Below are positions 30,823-42,127 of a stretch of 64,000 nucleotides of DNA, piece by piece (position 1 is the stretch's first letter; the number at the start of each line of letters is the position of its first letter). Under the pieces are notes generated by a model that saw nothing but the letters and a program-made list of their open reading frames with translations, was not told the DNA's origin and made no database searches. Source of the DNA: Romanomermis culicivorax (taxonomy: Eukaryota; Nematoda; Enoplea; Mermithida; Mermithidae); NCBI GenBank assembly GCA_963922205.1, contig CAWUHX010000010.1, forward strand, positions 1,736,001 through 1,800,000. Reading direction: 5' to 3'. The position numbers and the translations under genes are program-made.

Positions 30823-31860
30823 GCCACCGTTTTTTTTCCTCAAATGGGGTCTTTTGATGAAAAAAATTTCGAAATGAGGAAAAAAATTTTGGGTATGGTT
30901 CTCATTGAGGAAAAAATTTTGGGGAATTCCAAACCGAAAAGATGCGTTTTGATGGACTTAAAAGGGTCAAAATCTCAAAATTTTCCGGCGCTTCGCGCCG
31001 GTCACGGGTACAATCCTGACTATTTTCTATCAGGCGCGGCCAGGCCATTAGCATATCTACTTCGACTTACTAATTAATGCTCAACAGTTTCTATCAATCA
31101 AGTTAGTTCGTTTCATTTTCTAATCGTTAACAGTCAATGATGTCGCCCAATATTGAGATTTTTCATCAATTTTCTTAATTTTTTCTCTCGATGTTTGGAA
31201 CTTTTTAAACGTCTGCAACCTGAACTTTTGCGTTTAATGAAGATAGAAATTGAAGACATCATTCTAGACTGCGATTTTCGAACTTCTGTTCATGAATATC
31301 TGTTGGAGAGATTTATTTTCCAGCGTTTTAGAATATAAAAACTGAAAAATTTTCCCGGCGCTTCGCGCCGGAATGGGAAACAAATTATACTTCATGAGTC
31401 GTATTTTAATTTATTTCCCAACGTTGTGAAGGTTCAATTTCCAGCGTTGTAGAAAGTGAAAATCCAAAAATTTTTCCGGCGCTCTGCGCCGGACGAAGGA
31501 CTAAATAAAATTAGATGATTCTAATGAGAGCCATAGAAATGTTAATAGCGGATAAATTCCTGAAAACTCTATCGTTATTCGTTAACATGCTTGACCCGCT
31601 CCTGAAGAATACCAATATATTCTTCATGAGATCATTTTGGCTAATATAACTTGGATTTTCTCAATTTTTTCTCATTTTTGCAGATTTCTGACTCCAAATA
31701 CAACAAAATGCATGGGTATGCTCCTAAAATGCATAAAAAAGCATCCGTAGCCACATTATAAGCGTTTTTAAAAATGTGGAAAATTTTTGGAAAATGAGGA
31801 AAAAAATTTTGGGTCCGGTTCTCATGTGGAAAAAATCTTCGAGGAAAAAAAAACGGTGGT
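30823..31860 (+). mobile_element. GAGGAAAAA-family TIR element, about 1.04 kb
   Basis: It starts CACCGTTTTTTTTCCTC and ends GAGGAAAAAAAAACGGTG. GAGGAAAAA or GTGGAAAAA words are clustered near both ends, and three CCGGCGC/GCGCCGG hairpins lie inside (30985, 31355, 31476). It is inserted in a GTGCC-type repeat in the loop of the fold-back element. No coding frame is seen. Confidence 0.7.
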
Positions 31861-32879
31861 CCGCGTCCGTGCACAAAAAAAAACGCTGGGCTGCTTGCGA
31901 CGTTATATCATCGTCATAATACACAGTACAACTCAGTCAAGGCCTGGAGCTACAACTAACAATTGAAACCTACGTAATTGATATCATTTTATCGATTTTT
32001 CCTCGAGGACATATTATTCGTCAATAATGCAATATGGTCGATAACGGGTATATGATTTTCATAAATTTCGCTCCTAGAAGTTTGTATATTTATTTATATA
32101 AGGCGCAAAGTTGAAGTCAATTCACAGTAGACTGTTTTTTCTCAAATAGGGCCCACGGAACGGACAGCGTTTTTTTGTGCACGGACCTTTGTGCCAAAAA
32201 CAAGACGCCAAAAAAGATTGAGCTAATGGCACAAAAAATTATTTTCAACTGGAAACCTACTGAAAATTGCGGAAAAGTTTTAGGCCAAGTTTGATAAAAA
32301 GTTAACGTTCAACGCATTAATTTTTTGAAAAAATTGTGCCCTACTTATTCTTCAGCTATCCATGTCAGCAGTGTTGCCAGATGCGGCTATTTCCCGCCAT
32401 TTTCGCGGTTTTCAGACCCCTGTGGCGGTTTTTGCGGCGGGTTGACTGTTTGGCGGTTTTTGTCGTGGTTTTTGGGTTTTTGCGGCGGTTTTGGCGGTTT
32501 TCAATTTTTTGCTTACCACATAAACGCAAGATCAGGGTTAGCCGCAGCGTTTTTTCGTGCACGGACATTTGTGCCAATTGGCACATGAGGCCAAGAAATT
32601 TGTGTCAATCAGAATGCTTGGAATTTTCCCAGTATTTTTAACATGAACTTTGGGTATTGAAAATAAAAATTGAAGACATCATTCTAGACTGTGATTTTAG
32701 AACTTCTATTCACGAATATCAATAAATAATGTGCGGTAATATTGAATTAACCACGAATCGTTAAAGTTAAAAATACTTCGTCGACAGCAAAGAGCAATTT
32801 GATCAAAGCTGTGAATGAAAACCAAGGGGACGAAGTTGATCGCAATAGCCGTATATGTGCAAGGCCAGATTTAACTTTC

Positions 32880-33060
32880 GCAGAAAGAGAGCAGGGTCGG
32901 CGTTTACCATACCTGTACTTGGGGGGGGGGGACCCCCCCCCCCAACTTGGCCAACCCAGTACCCAAAATCATTTACCCCCCAACCCTCCCCCCAGTTGGG
33001 AAAAAATTAAAAAAATTTTAAATCTAGTGATCATAATTGGAAAATCGACTATACACGTGG
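32880..33060 (+). repeat. G/C-run repeat (CATACCTGTA...GGGG family)
   Basis: A run of ten G then ten C is followed by AACTTGGCCAACC and CCCCCAACCC...CCCAGTTGGG. The same layout recurs at 41060-41170. Confidence 0.6.
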
Positions 33061-33378
33061 TATTCTAATTCAAAAGCCTCGTATTTATACAGCATGAGTA
33101 GCCACTGGATCTGACTCAGAATTCTTGATAGGTAAAAATGGAAATAGTATTGAATCAAAAAAACTAAAATGTATTTTATTTAATGCCGGTAGCATTGTAA
33201 ATAAGCTTATAGAATTTCATGACTTACTGATCTCCTTAAAATTTGACATTATTTTCATAACTGAAACATTGTTATCTGATGAGATCCCAGATGCTCTTAT
33301 TTGTATTGATGCCGATTATGAAGTATTACGCTGTTATAGAAAGGTCAGAATGGAGGCGGCGTTGCTGTTGTATATCGG

Positions 33379-33709
33379 GGGTAAATTACGGATGGCAGTG
33401 ACCACCGCAAATTTTTTTGTGCCAAAATTTTGGCACAAAAAAACACTGATTAGGGACGCGCTTTATTGTCGAAAGTCAACGAATTTGGAAATCTAATTTG
33501 AGTTTATTTTTCCTTCAAAATTTTCCTTAGGCTTAGGCTTAGGGTACAGCAGCTGCGCCCGAAGGGCGCAGCGCTGTTGAGGCTCTTCCAAATTTTGGCG
33601 CTTTTCCCATGCATAATTTCACTTGTTCTTTCTTCCATTCATTGTGAAAACCCCCAAAAACCGGCGTCAGAGAAATTTCGGCGTGGCCACCGCCATCCGT
33701 AGAAATTTC
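33379..33709. mobile_element. 331-bp MITE inside the LINE endonuclease
   Basis: It is flanked by the exact 8-bp duplication TATATCGG (33371-33378 and 33710-33717). Inverted ends share TACGGATGGC and TG(A/G)CCACCGC. It contains a 32-bp perfect palindrome at 33412-33443. Confidence 0.88.
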
Positions 33710-34299
33710 TATATCGGAAAAATTTGAAGGTTAAAATGTCTAAAATAGCCCCGGAAAAATCTCTACCCGATGTTGTAACTTTTGAAATTATTTTGACTGG
33801 TGTCAAACTTAAATGCATACTCCGTTATAGACTACCCAGATATGACATTGAACTTATGGGTAAATTTATATTGCTTCTTGAATTTTATGTTGCAGATAAT
33901 TCCAAATGTATAATTCTTGAAGATTTTAATCTACCATCTTTGAAACAGTATGGATATTCTTTCCATATTGACAATTTTGCCCTTCCATTTTACAATTGTT
34001 TGACAAGAAACGGTTTTGAGCAATTTGTAATGAAACCAACTCGTGGCTATAATTTTCTGGATTTAGTATTCTGTAATTTCCCTGGTCTTGAGAATAATTG
34101 CACCACAGGGGAAAATTTTTCTACGAGTGACCATTGTACTGTCAATTTTAGTATCAATGTTAGAATCAAGGATAAAATCATTTATGATGATAAATTTGAT
34201 TTCAGGAAAGCTGATTATGAATCTCTTCAAATCTATTTGGCAAAAGTCGATTAAACAGATTTTTTTGAACAATGCATTACGACTTCTATCTTGTCTTTT

Positions 34300-34365
34300 T
34301 AGAACTAGAAAGAAAGAAAGAAAGAAATTTATTAAAAAGCTCATGGACGTGACAAAAGCACGTGC
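34300..34365 (-). repeat. Antisense fragment of the LINE 3' end inside the LINE
   Basis: GAAAGAAAGAAAG, an AATTTATTAAA block and CATGGACGTGACAAAAGCAC are the reverse complement of 36005-36095 with an internal deletion. Confidence 0.8.
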
Positions 34366-36099
34366 GAATGAAGAAATTAATACTGGACTTTGTTCCCAAA
34401 AAGAAAAAATTCTCAAAAACCTCTAATTTGCCAAAGTATCTTTTGAAATTAAAATCAATAAAGAAAAACTTGTGGAAAAATTATGTTGAAAATCGTAGTT
34501 ATGCTAACAAAAATAGACTGAAACACAATTCCAAAATCTTGAAAACTGCAATGATCAAATATTATGCTAGAAAGGAAGAATGTTTGCTAAAATCGAATTC
34601 AATCAAGGATTTTTATAGATTTATCAATAATAAAACTCAGTTGAGACACACTATCCCTGTTATTGTTTCTGGTGTGTCTGATATAACTGATGATAAAATG
34701 AAAAGTGAAATATTCAACCAATATTTTGAATCAGCAAAGGTAGAAAATTATAGACCAGTTTCTTTATGTTGTGTCTCATGTATGTAAGGTTATGGAAAGT
34801 ATTATAAATGTAGACATAATGGCTTATTTTGAGTCAAATAATTTTCTGAATAATAGACAATTTGGATTTAGAAAGAAAAAATCTTGTGTCCTTCAGCTTT
34901 TAAGTTGTAAAACATTATGGGCTTAAAATTTGGATAAAAAAGTAGCAACAGATTCAATTTATATCGATTTTCAGAAAGCATTTGATACTGTTTCTCATGA
35001 AAAACTGTTTGGAAAATTAGCTTCCTGTGGCATATCTGGTTTTTTATTGAGATGGTTACATGGTTTTTTATTTAATAGGACTCAACAGGTAAAAATTGGC
35101 TATCGCTTCTCTAATCCAATTAAGGTTACTAGTGGGGTTCCTCAGGGTAGTGTATTGGGACCAACATTGTTCCTAATTTTCATAGTTTCATGGTATTAGC
35201 AGTGAAATTTATCTTTTCGCTGATGATGTGAAAATTTTCAATGCTACAAAAAATGCTGAAGTACTACAAGGTGATCTTGTCAAAGTTTATGAATGGTCAT
35301 TGAAATGGCAATTATCTATTTCTCTGGAATAATACTCTGTTTTGCATCTTGGGAGTAATAACCCCAAAGTTGAGTATTATATAAACGATTTTCTGATTCG
35401 TACTGTTTCAGAGATGAAGGATCTTGGTGTTATGTTCAATGACAAATTGTCAGCAACTGCCCACTGTAATTATGTGGTTAAAAAAGCATCTAGGGTGGCG
35501 AATTTGATTTTAAAATGTTTTCACTCGAACTTCAATGAATTAAAAATCAGGGCTTTTAAATCCTATGTTCTCCCTATCCTGGAATATGGTTCACCACTCT
35601 GGAATCCTAGTCTGGTTGAGGGTACTAAATTGGTGGAAAAAGTTCAACGAAGGTTTACAAAAAGACTTTTTGGATATAAAGATTTAAGCTATAAGGAGCG
35701 CCTCAACAAATCTGGCCTTGATGACCTTGCGTTTAGACGTACGTGTATCGACTTATCTTGCATGTTCTTAATTTTGAAATTTAAAGCTACTCCACCTGAC
35801 TTATTTTTCACCTTTAGTCCGTTCAATTATCGCGCGTCCAACTTATTCAAATTGTATAAATCGAAATATAACTCTAATGCTTTAAAACACGATTTTTGCT
35901 CGCCAAATATTGATGTTTGGAATTCCCTACCCAATGATACCATTCATTCCAACAATATTCCCTATTTTCGGTCTAAATTGAGCCATTTTTTAAAGCGCAA
36001 TTCGCACGTGCTTTTGTCACGTCCATGAGCTTTTCTGTATTAGTCGTATTTACTCTATTTATTCGCATTTAATAAATTTCTCTTTCTTTCTTTCTTCGA

Positions 36100-36545
36100 A
36101 TTATACTTCATCAGTCGGTTCCCAACGTTGTAAAGGTTCGATTTCCAGCGTTTTAGGAAGTGAAAATCCAAAAAATTTTCCGGCACTGCAGGACTAAGAT
36201 CAAATAAAATTGGATAATCCTAATTAGAATCACAGAAATATTTATAAAGGATAAATTCATGGCAACTTCGTCGTTAAAATGCTTTCTCTGCTCTTGTAGA
36301 ACACCAATATATTCTTCATCAGCTCATTTTGACTAACATAACCAGAATTTTCTCAATTTTTTCCTAATTTTTGCAGGTTTCTGAATCCAAAAGCATCAAA
36401 ATGATCGATTTATGCTCCTAAAATGCATTAAAAAGCATCTGTAGGCACATTATAAACGTTTTTAAAAATGTGGAAAATTTTTGGACAATGAGGAAAAAAA
36501 TTGGGTCCGGTTCTCATGTGGAAAAAATCTTCGAGGAAAAAAATG
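36100..36545 (+). repeat. Truncated GAGGAAAAA-family copy
   Basis: It matches 31390-31855 in the same orientation, including CAGCGTTTTAG, an interrupted hairpin (CCGGCACTGC) and the terminal CTTCGAGGAAAAAAATGGTG. The left half is missing. Confidence 0.75.
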
Positions 36546-36745
36546 GTGAATCAAACACAAAAAAAGTAAGAATTTCAGTTTCAAATCCGAATCTGACAGG
36601 ATTAACAGAGAATATTCAGACTTTCTTTTCATTCATCAGTCATTGACAGCCTATAAACTTTGCTGCAACGATACTAATACACTGTTCGAAGAGAAATCGT
36701 TCGCATTCGGGTCAAATATATGTGCGAATAGGAAATATTATATTG
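36546..36745 (-). repeat. Inverted copy of the fold-back arm segment 30128-30345
   Basis: On the minus strand it shares TTCGAACAGTGTATTAGTAT, GCAGCAAAGTTTATAGGCTG and a TGAATATTCTCTGTTAATCC-like block with the left arm. Confidence 0.7.
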
Positions 36746-36756
36746 CTGATGATGAT

Positions 36757-37055
36757 GACTTTATTTGTAACGGCACTAAGCAATGTTAGGAGAATATAAT
36801 AAAATAAACGAATAAGTTAATTAAATCAGAATAAATATGCAGTACATTTACGAATATGCTGTGCTTGGTCAAAAAGGCATATACAGTTGACCAAAATTGA
36901 ACTTATCCAATTTAAGCGAAAAATTGTACTATTTCTAGATGTTTATCGATTCAGGAAGTTTATTCCAAATAGGAATAACTCTATTTGTAAAGAAGTATTT
37001 CTTAATATCAGTCCTTGGAATATCTGTTTTTAACTTCCAATTGTGGTTGGACCGG
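36757..37055 (-). pseudogene. LINE reverse-transcriptase C-terminal fragment
   Basis: On the minus strand it encodes WKLKTDIPRTDIKKYFFTNR followed by VIPIWNKLPESI. This is the conserved C-terminal tail of CR1-like LINE proteins. It is cut at 37055 by the insertion of 37056-39360 and continues past it. Confidence 0.8.
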
Positions 37056-38151
37056 CATAGTTTTTTTTAGCATTTTACAAGCCATGGCTTGTTGGACTGA
37101 CAAAATGGCTTGTAGAATTTTAGTCCAACAAGCCAAAATGGCTTGTCAGAATTTTTTGATTTATGTGTTTGATCATATCGGATACAGGAAAGATGCATTT
37201 TGGTGCATTTTCGAAGGTCATAATCTCGAAATTTTCCGGCGCTTCGCGCCGGTTATAACTTAAATACGTATTATTATTTATTTTCTAGCTCAGGTGCTGC
37301 TTCTAACATGTCTACCTTCACTTATCATTTAATCTTTAATAGTTTTAATCATCTTAAACGTATTATCTCATGTTTTAATTGGTAATCTTCAATATTTCAT
37401 CTTGATATTTAATGAAGATTCACATTTTTCCCTTAACACATTTTTTGAGAAAGATCAATACGTCAAGTCTGTAAACTTTTTGAAGTGGTTATTCCTTTCT
37501 CAACGTAAAATCAATCCAAAAGCTTCATGGAAGTAGTTTTTGGAAACTTCTACTCTTCTTGCTTATATCTATTTGGCCAAGTTCATTAGAGTGAGTGAAT
37601 AAATTAATGATTTTAAAATTTTTCAAACATGAAATTCCAGAAATTACGACCTTTGAACAGAAAATTCGAAACTAATTCTTCAAACAAGTGGTTGGAAAAT
37701 TGATTTTCCAGCATCGCAGAATGTCAATACCCAAAAAAATTTTCCGGGGTTTCAGGCAGGAAAGATTAATAGCTTTTTTGGGCTCTCACTTGTCATCATA
37801 GAGGACTTAGCCATCGATTTCTCATGTAATTCAAAGTCATTATGTTCTTGTATAGTTTGCTGGAAAATTTGTTCCACAATGCTTGTAGATTAGACTTCGA
37901 TCAAACTCAAAAATTTCAAATGTTTCCTGAATTTTAATGAATTAATGGCTCTAAAATGTTATTGAATAATGTTGAATGACATTTTTTTTTTGATCAATTG
38001 CCGTGATGCTCAATATATACATTTCTTTAAAAAATAACCTAGCATTGGAATTTATTCACGTATATACTGATATTATAAAATTGGCTTGTAAAAATTTGGA
38101 ATGGCTTGTAAAATTTTAGGTCGACAAGCCACTTGACTTGTGACTCGTAGG

Positions 38152-39336
38152 CAGTGTTTTTTTTTTGTACATGACCCATTTGCACATGTACAAACGAGTA
38201 GGCAATTTTCATTTGTACATATTTGTACAATGAAAATATTAGTTTTTTAAGCGATTATGTTTGGGTACTTATTGGCACCATTTTTTTTCCTCGAAGATTT
38301 TTTCCACATGAGAACCCGACCCAAAATTTTTTTCCTCATTTTCCAAAAATTTTCCACATTTTTAAAAACGCTCATAATGTGGCTGCGGATGCGTTTTTAT
38401 GCATTTTAGGAGCATACCCAAGCATTTTATTGTATTTGTAGTCAGAAACCTGCAAAAATGGGGAAAAAAATTGAGAAAATTCTGGTTATGTTAGTCAAAA
38501 TGAGCTCATGAAGAATATATCGGTCTTCTATAGGAGCGGATAAAGCAAGTTAACGATAGAGTTCTCATGAATTTATCTGCTATCAACATTTCTGTGATTC
38601 CGATTAGAATCATCTAATTTTATTTAGTTCTTGGTCCGGCGCGGAGCGCCGGAAAAATTTTTCGATTTTCACTTTCTAAAACGCTGGAAAATGAACTTTC
38701 ATAACGTTGGGAAATAAATAAAAATCAGACTGATGAAGTGTAATTTGCTTCCCATTTCGGCGCGAAGCGCCGGAAAAATTTTTGGGTTTTTGTATTCTAA
38801 AACGCTGAAAAATAAATCTCTCCAACAGATAATTCGTGAACAAATGTTTTAAAATCGTGTTCTAGAGTAATGTCTTCAATTTCCACCTTCAATAAACGCA
38901 AAAGTTCAGATTGCAAACGTTTAAAAAATTCCAATCATCGAAAGAAAAAATTGAGAGACTTGATGAAAAATCTCTATTTTCGGCGACATAATTGACTGTA
39001 AACGATTAGAAAATGAAAGAGCTAACTTGATTGATAGAAACTGTTGAGCATTAATTAGTAAGTCGAAGTAGATATGCTAACGACCGCGCCTGATAGAATA
39101 TAGTTATAATTATACCCATGACCGGCGCCAAGCGCCGGAAAATTTTCAGATTTTGACCTTTTAAAGTCTACCAAAATGCATCTTTTCGGTTTAGAGTTCC
39201 CCAAAATTTTTTCCACAATGAGAACCATACCCAAAATTTTTTTCCTCATTCCGTTTGTACATGTACAAATGACGACTCAAAGTTCATTTGCCGCTAGAAA
39301 TTTTCATTTGCCAGCGGCAAAAAAAAAAAAACACTG
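38152..39336. mobile_element. hAT-like element with CATTTGTAC arrays, nested
   Basis: Ends are CAGTGTTTTTTTTTT and AAAAAAAAAAAACACTG, flanked by the exact 8-bp duplication CTCGTAGG (38144-38151 and 39337-39344). CATTTGTACA and TGTACAAAYG words lie inside both ends. The core (about 38277-39247) is a GAGGAAAAA-family sequence on the minus strand. Confidence 0.88.
38277..39247 (-). repeat. GAGGAAAAA-family copy in the core of the nested element
   Basis: It is the reverse complement of 30880-31860 over nearly its full length, with three CCGGCGC/GCGCCGG hairpins (38636, 38758, 39122). It lacks the first 50 or so bases of the family's other end. Confidence 0.8.
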
Positions 39337-39419
39337 CTCGTAGGTCAAAAAAAAACCCTGTGGACCGGGTCTGAGAATGTGTAATGGTGCAGAAATCACT
39401 CAATTTTACATCTACTTCA

Positions 39420-39920
39420 TGGTTTATTATCTTGAAATGAAATGAAAAATATTTATTGCTGTTACACAAAACAAAACGAGAGAAAAATGCAAAGTGAAAT
39501 ACATAATATAATGTCATATAAAGAATAAGATTAGTAAATCGACTCGCAAGAAATGTAAATATTTTAAGAAATAGATAAATCATGCAGCAATAGGGTGCAA
39601 AGGTTACTTGAAAAGTAACAACTTACATGCACCCCCCAATTCGATTATCAAAGTTTAGAAGTTTAATTTCTTCTTTGAAAGTTATCTTATATATAACATA
39701 ACCAAATCATTCAAACGCCTTCTACTTTCAAATGTCTCTAACTTCAATATAGTTAAACGATCATTATAAGAAACCTCAGGATAGTTGAGAACCCCTTTTG
39801 TGAAGTATTTCTGTACTTTTTCAATGGCTCTGATGTTCTTACTTGAGTGGGGTGACCAGATGGTAGTTGCATATTCCAGAATAGGTCTGACGTATGTTTT
39901 GTATGCATTAGTCACTAAAA
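39420..39920 (-). pseudogene. Second LINE reverse-transcriptase C-terminal fragment
   Basis: The minus strand encodes YKTYVRPILEYATTIWSPHS and IRAIEKVQKYFTK...YNDRL, the YVRPxLEYxxxxWSP and VQRxFT motifs of CR1/jockey-like LINEs. The 3' end falls near 39440. Confidence 0.85.
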
Positions 39921-39934
39921 ATTTTCATATTCGT

Positions 39935-40149
39935 AAATTTCGTAGATATATTCATTGACTCGGCGCAAAGCGCCAAAATTTTTTTTGAATTTTCAACTCC
40001 TAAAATGTCTAAAAATCAAGGAAATTTAATGTTTGACCAGCCGAAAATTTTTTGTGCCAATCGCCATCGGCACAAACGCTCAAAATTTTTTGTGCCATTC
40101 CAATTGCTTTGTGCAAAAAGCCATGTTTTGGCACAAAAAAACACTGATT
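39935..40149 (-). repeat. Extra copy of the fold-back arm end (TTTGTGCC/GGCACAAA palindromes)
   Basis: Its blocks match the minus strand of 30030-30130 and the plus strand of 40890-41037, ending AAAAAAACACTG at 40149. Confidence 0.7.
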
Positions 40150-40225
40150 AGCGGGCATTTGGTTTTTGGGTTGAGTGGTTTTTTGGGTTGAAAAATTGGA
40201 CATTTTTGGGTTTTTTAACTAAAAA
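40150..40225 (+). repeat. TTTTTGGGTT motif cluster
   Basis: TTTTTGGGTT or a close variant occurs five times in about 75 bp. The parent element is not defined. Confidence 0.5.
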
Positions 40226-40438
40226 ATTCACTTTTTCCATTTTGTTCTCAAAAATACACGTTTCTTACTGATTTAAGAATCAAATTGAGAGTTGAGCCAA
40301 CTTTAGTAACTGCAATGCAGTCTTTTCTGACACGTCTTGTGCGGCGGTTTTTTGGCGGTTTTCACATTTCTTGTTGCGGTTTTTTTCAGGTCATTTGGCG
40401 GTTTTTCACTAAAACCATCTGGCAACACTGCATGTCAG

Positions 40439-41037
40439 TGAAATTAGAAAAAACTGTGCAAGAAAATAGTTCACGGCGACTCAAACAGAAATGGCATACT
40501 GGGAAAATTTGAACTACTCTAGAATTGTTCAGGAATCAAGATATTCAAATTGATCCAATTTTTGAATACGAATATGAATATCAAACATATTCTCTGTTCA
40601 TTCAGTAACATTCGGATTTAAAACTGAATTTCTCACTTTTTGTGTTTGATTGATTCAAATAGAAAAATCGATATCGTTGGTAATGGTACAATGTTTCGAC
40701 CGAAAATTTACACAATTTTCGACTTTATTTTATCTAGCCTTTACATTGTTGTTAAATAAGATATTATTCAAAATTTATTTTCATTCATCAGTCGTTGACA
40801 GCCTATAAAGTTTGTTGCAACGACACTAATACACTGTTCGAAGAGAAATCGTTCGCGTTTGGGAATCGTTCGCGTTTTTTTGCATTTTCAGCCTCTAAAA
40901 CGTCTAAAAATCAAGGAAATTTAATGTTTGACCAGCCAAAAATTTTGTGCCAATTGGCCCAAACGCTCAAAATTTTTTGTGCCATTCCAAATTTTTTTGT
41001 GCCAAAAACCATTTTTGGCACAAAAAAACACTGCCAC
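40439..41037 (-). repeat. Right arm of the fold-back element
   Basis: It is the reverse complement of 30020-30630 apart from the co-oriented inner segment at about 40590-40760. It ends in GTGCC palindromes and AAAAAAACACTG at about 41033. Confidence 0.75.
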
Positions 41038-41039
41038 CG

Positions 41040-41440
41040 AATTTTCCTCAAATTCTTTCATACCTGTTATTAAGGGGGCTTGGGGGCATACCTGTAATTG
41101 GGGGGGGGGGGGTTGGGGGGACCCCCCAACTTGGCCAACCATATACCTAACCCCCCAACCCCCCAGACTTGAAAAAATTGGCAAAAGGTGATTTTTTGGC
41201 TTTTTTGGGAAAAATTTCGACTTTTTCCGACTCCCTCCCCCAAAATTTCGTGTTTACCTCCCCAACTGGTCGGACCTCTTACAGGCTTGGAGGGCCCCCC
41301 AACTTGATTAAAACCTATACCCCAATGTCGAAACCCACAGCCTTTTTCCTCAATTGACCATTTAGGAGGAATTTTTTGGAAATTGAAATTTTTTTTGTTA
41401 GGTAAAGTGGGGTGACTTTGATCAGAGTATGGCATTTGAT
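41040..41440 (+). repeat. G/C-run repeat, second copy
   Basis: CATACCTGTAATT, G runs, CCCCCCAACTTGGCCAACC and CCCCCAACCCCCCAG parallel 32900-33000. A weaker related block lies at 41938-42119. Confidence 0.6.
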
Positions 41441-41937
41441 AACTATTTGAGATCAGCAGTTTACCTTAGTTGGGTTTCACTTTGAGGAAAAATTTCTTGA
41501 CGGTCAAGCTGACTGTCCTTTTGATTGGGTTATAGGGTTTTCTGTCCGGTCCGGACATGCATTTTTACGCCTTATAAAAGAGAAAATTGTTAGAATTTTC
41601 CGACGCTCCGCGCCGTATTTAAATTATTTAATAATTTTTATATATTATTCCAGTGCGCGGTCGGTTAGAAAATGTCAGTCTAGCTAATGCTTATAGCTTT
41701 TGATTATCAACTTATTATGGACAAATGTTTGATCATCCTGTGTTTTTAATACAGAACTTTTTGCAAAAAATGTCGGTTTTTTGTGGAATAAGATGCAAGT
41801 TTATGAGAAACGTTCAAAAAACACATCAGAAATGCTTGATTTTTAAGCAAAGAAACTAGAAAATTGTTTTGCTCATGAGGAAAAAATTTTTGGGGGTTTT
41901 CCTCAAATGAGGCAAAAGTTTTCGGCAAAAAAACACT
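41441..41937. repeat. Relic with ATGAGGAAAAAA words and one GC hairpin
   Basis: GAGGAAAAATTT (41483), ATGAGGAAAAAATTT (41874) and AAAAAAACACTG (41927-41938) bracket about 460 bp. A degenerate hairpin CGACGCTCCGCGCCG is at 41601. No clear TSD is present. Confidence 0.5.
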
Positions 41938-42127
41938 GTCGGAACCTAGTCCCGCAACTTGTCGAACCCTTATACTCAAATGCTGAACCTCCTCTCAACT
42001 CGGAAAAATGTGGAAAAATAGCTTTTTTTGCATTTTTTGGGGGAATTTTTGCGAGTTTTTTTGCGATTTTGTCGACCCCCCCCCCCCGAAATTTTGGGAC
42101 ACCCATCCTAAAATTGTGGGTTTACCC

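Larger units (their letters stand above)
33120..36095 (+). pseudogene. Defective non-LTR retrotransposon (LINE, CR1/jockey-like)
   Basis: An endonuclease-like domain (33125-34254) is followed by RT blocks: a 34930-35199 frame with DFQKAFDTVSH and GVPQGSVLGPTLF, then an FADD active-site motif in another frame at about 35215-35230, then a 228-residue frame (35342-36028) ending in the WNSLP...FRSKL tail typical of CR1-like elements. The 3' end is a TTTC microsatellite. Stops and frameshifts break the RT, a MITE interrupts the endonuclease (33379-33709), and an antisense piece of its own 3' end sits at 34300-34365. It cannot encode a working enzyme. Confidence 0.88.
37056..39360. mobile_element. 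hAT-like element with GGCTTGT arrays (contains a nested element)
   Basis: Ends are CATAGTTTTTTTTAGC and AAAAAAAAACCCTG, flanked by the exact 8-bp duplication TGGACCGG (37048-37055 and 39361-39368). ACAAGCCA/TGGCTTGT words repeat at 37078-37150 and 38085-38135. Without the nested element (38152-39336 and one TSD) it is about 1.1 kb. No coding frame is seen. Confidence 0.88.
32369..40430. mobile_element. hAT-like insertion with GGCGGTTTTT arrays, 8.06 kb including nested elements
   Basis: Ends are CAGTGTTGCCAGATG and its inverse, flanked by an exact 8-bp duplication CATGTCAG (32361-32368 and 40431-40438). GGCGGTTTTT-type words repeat just inside both ends (32395-32505 and 40340-40412). The unoccupied site is preserved, inverted, at 30630-30637. 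The interior is almost entirely later insertions: LINE pieces and several smaller elements. No transposase is seen. Confidence 0.88.
30020..41037. mobile_element. Fold-back element with right arm split by an 8-kb insertion
   Basis: The left arm (30020-30830) reappears inverted as 32130-32360 joined to 40439-41037 once the 32369-40430 insertion is removed. The arms share the TTTGTGCC/GGCACAAA palindromes, the block GGCTGATCAAACATTAAA, a TCGAACAGTGTATTAGTATC block and AGCTGAAAAATAGGTAGGGC. An inner segment (30290-30480, about 40590-40760) has the same orientation in both arms, so it was flipped in one. The original size was about 3 kb. The left outer end seems truncated, so no TSD can be read. 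Confidence 0.7.
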
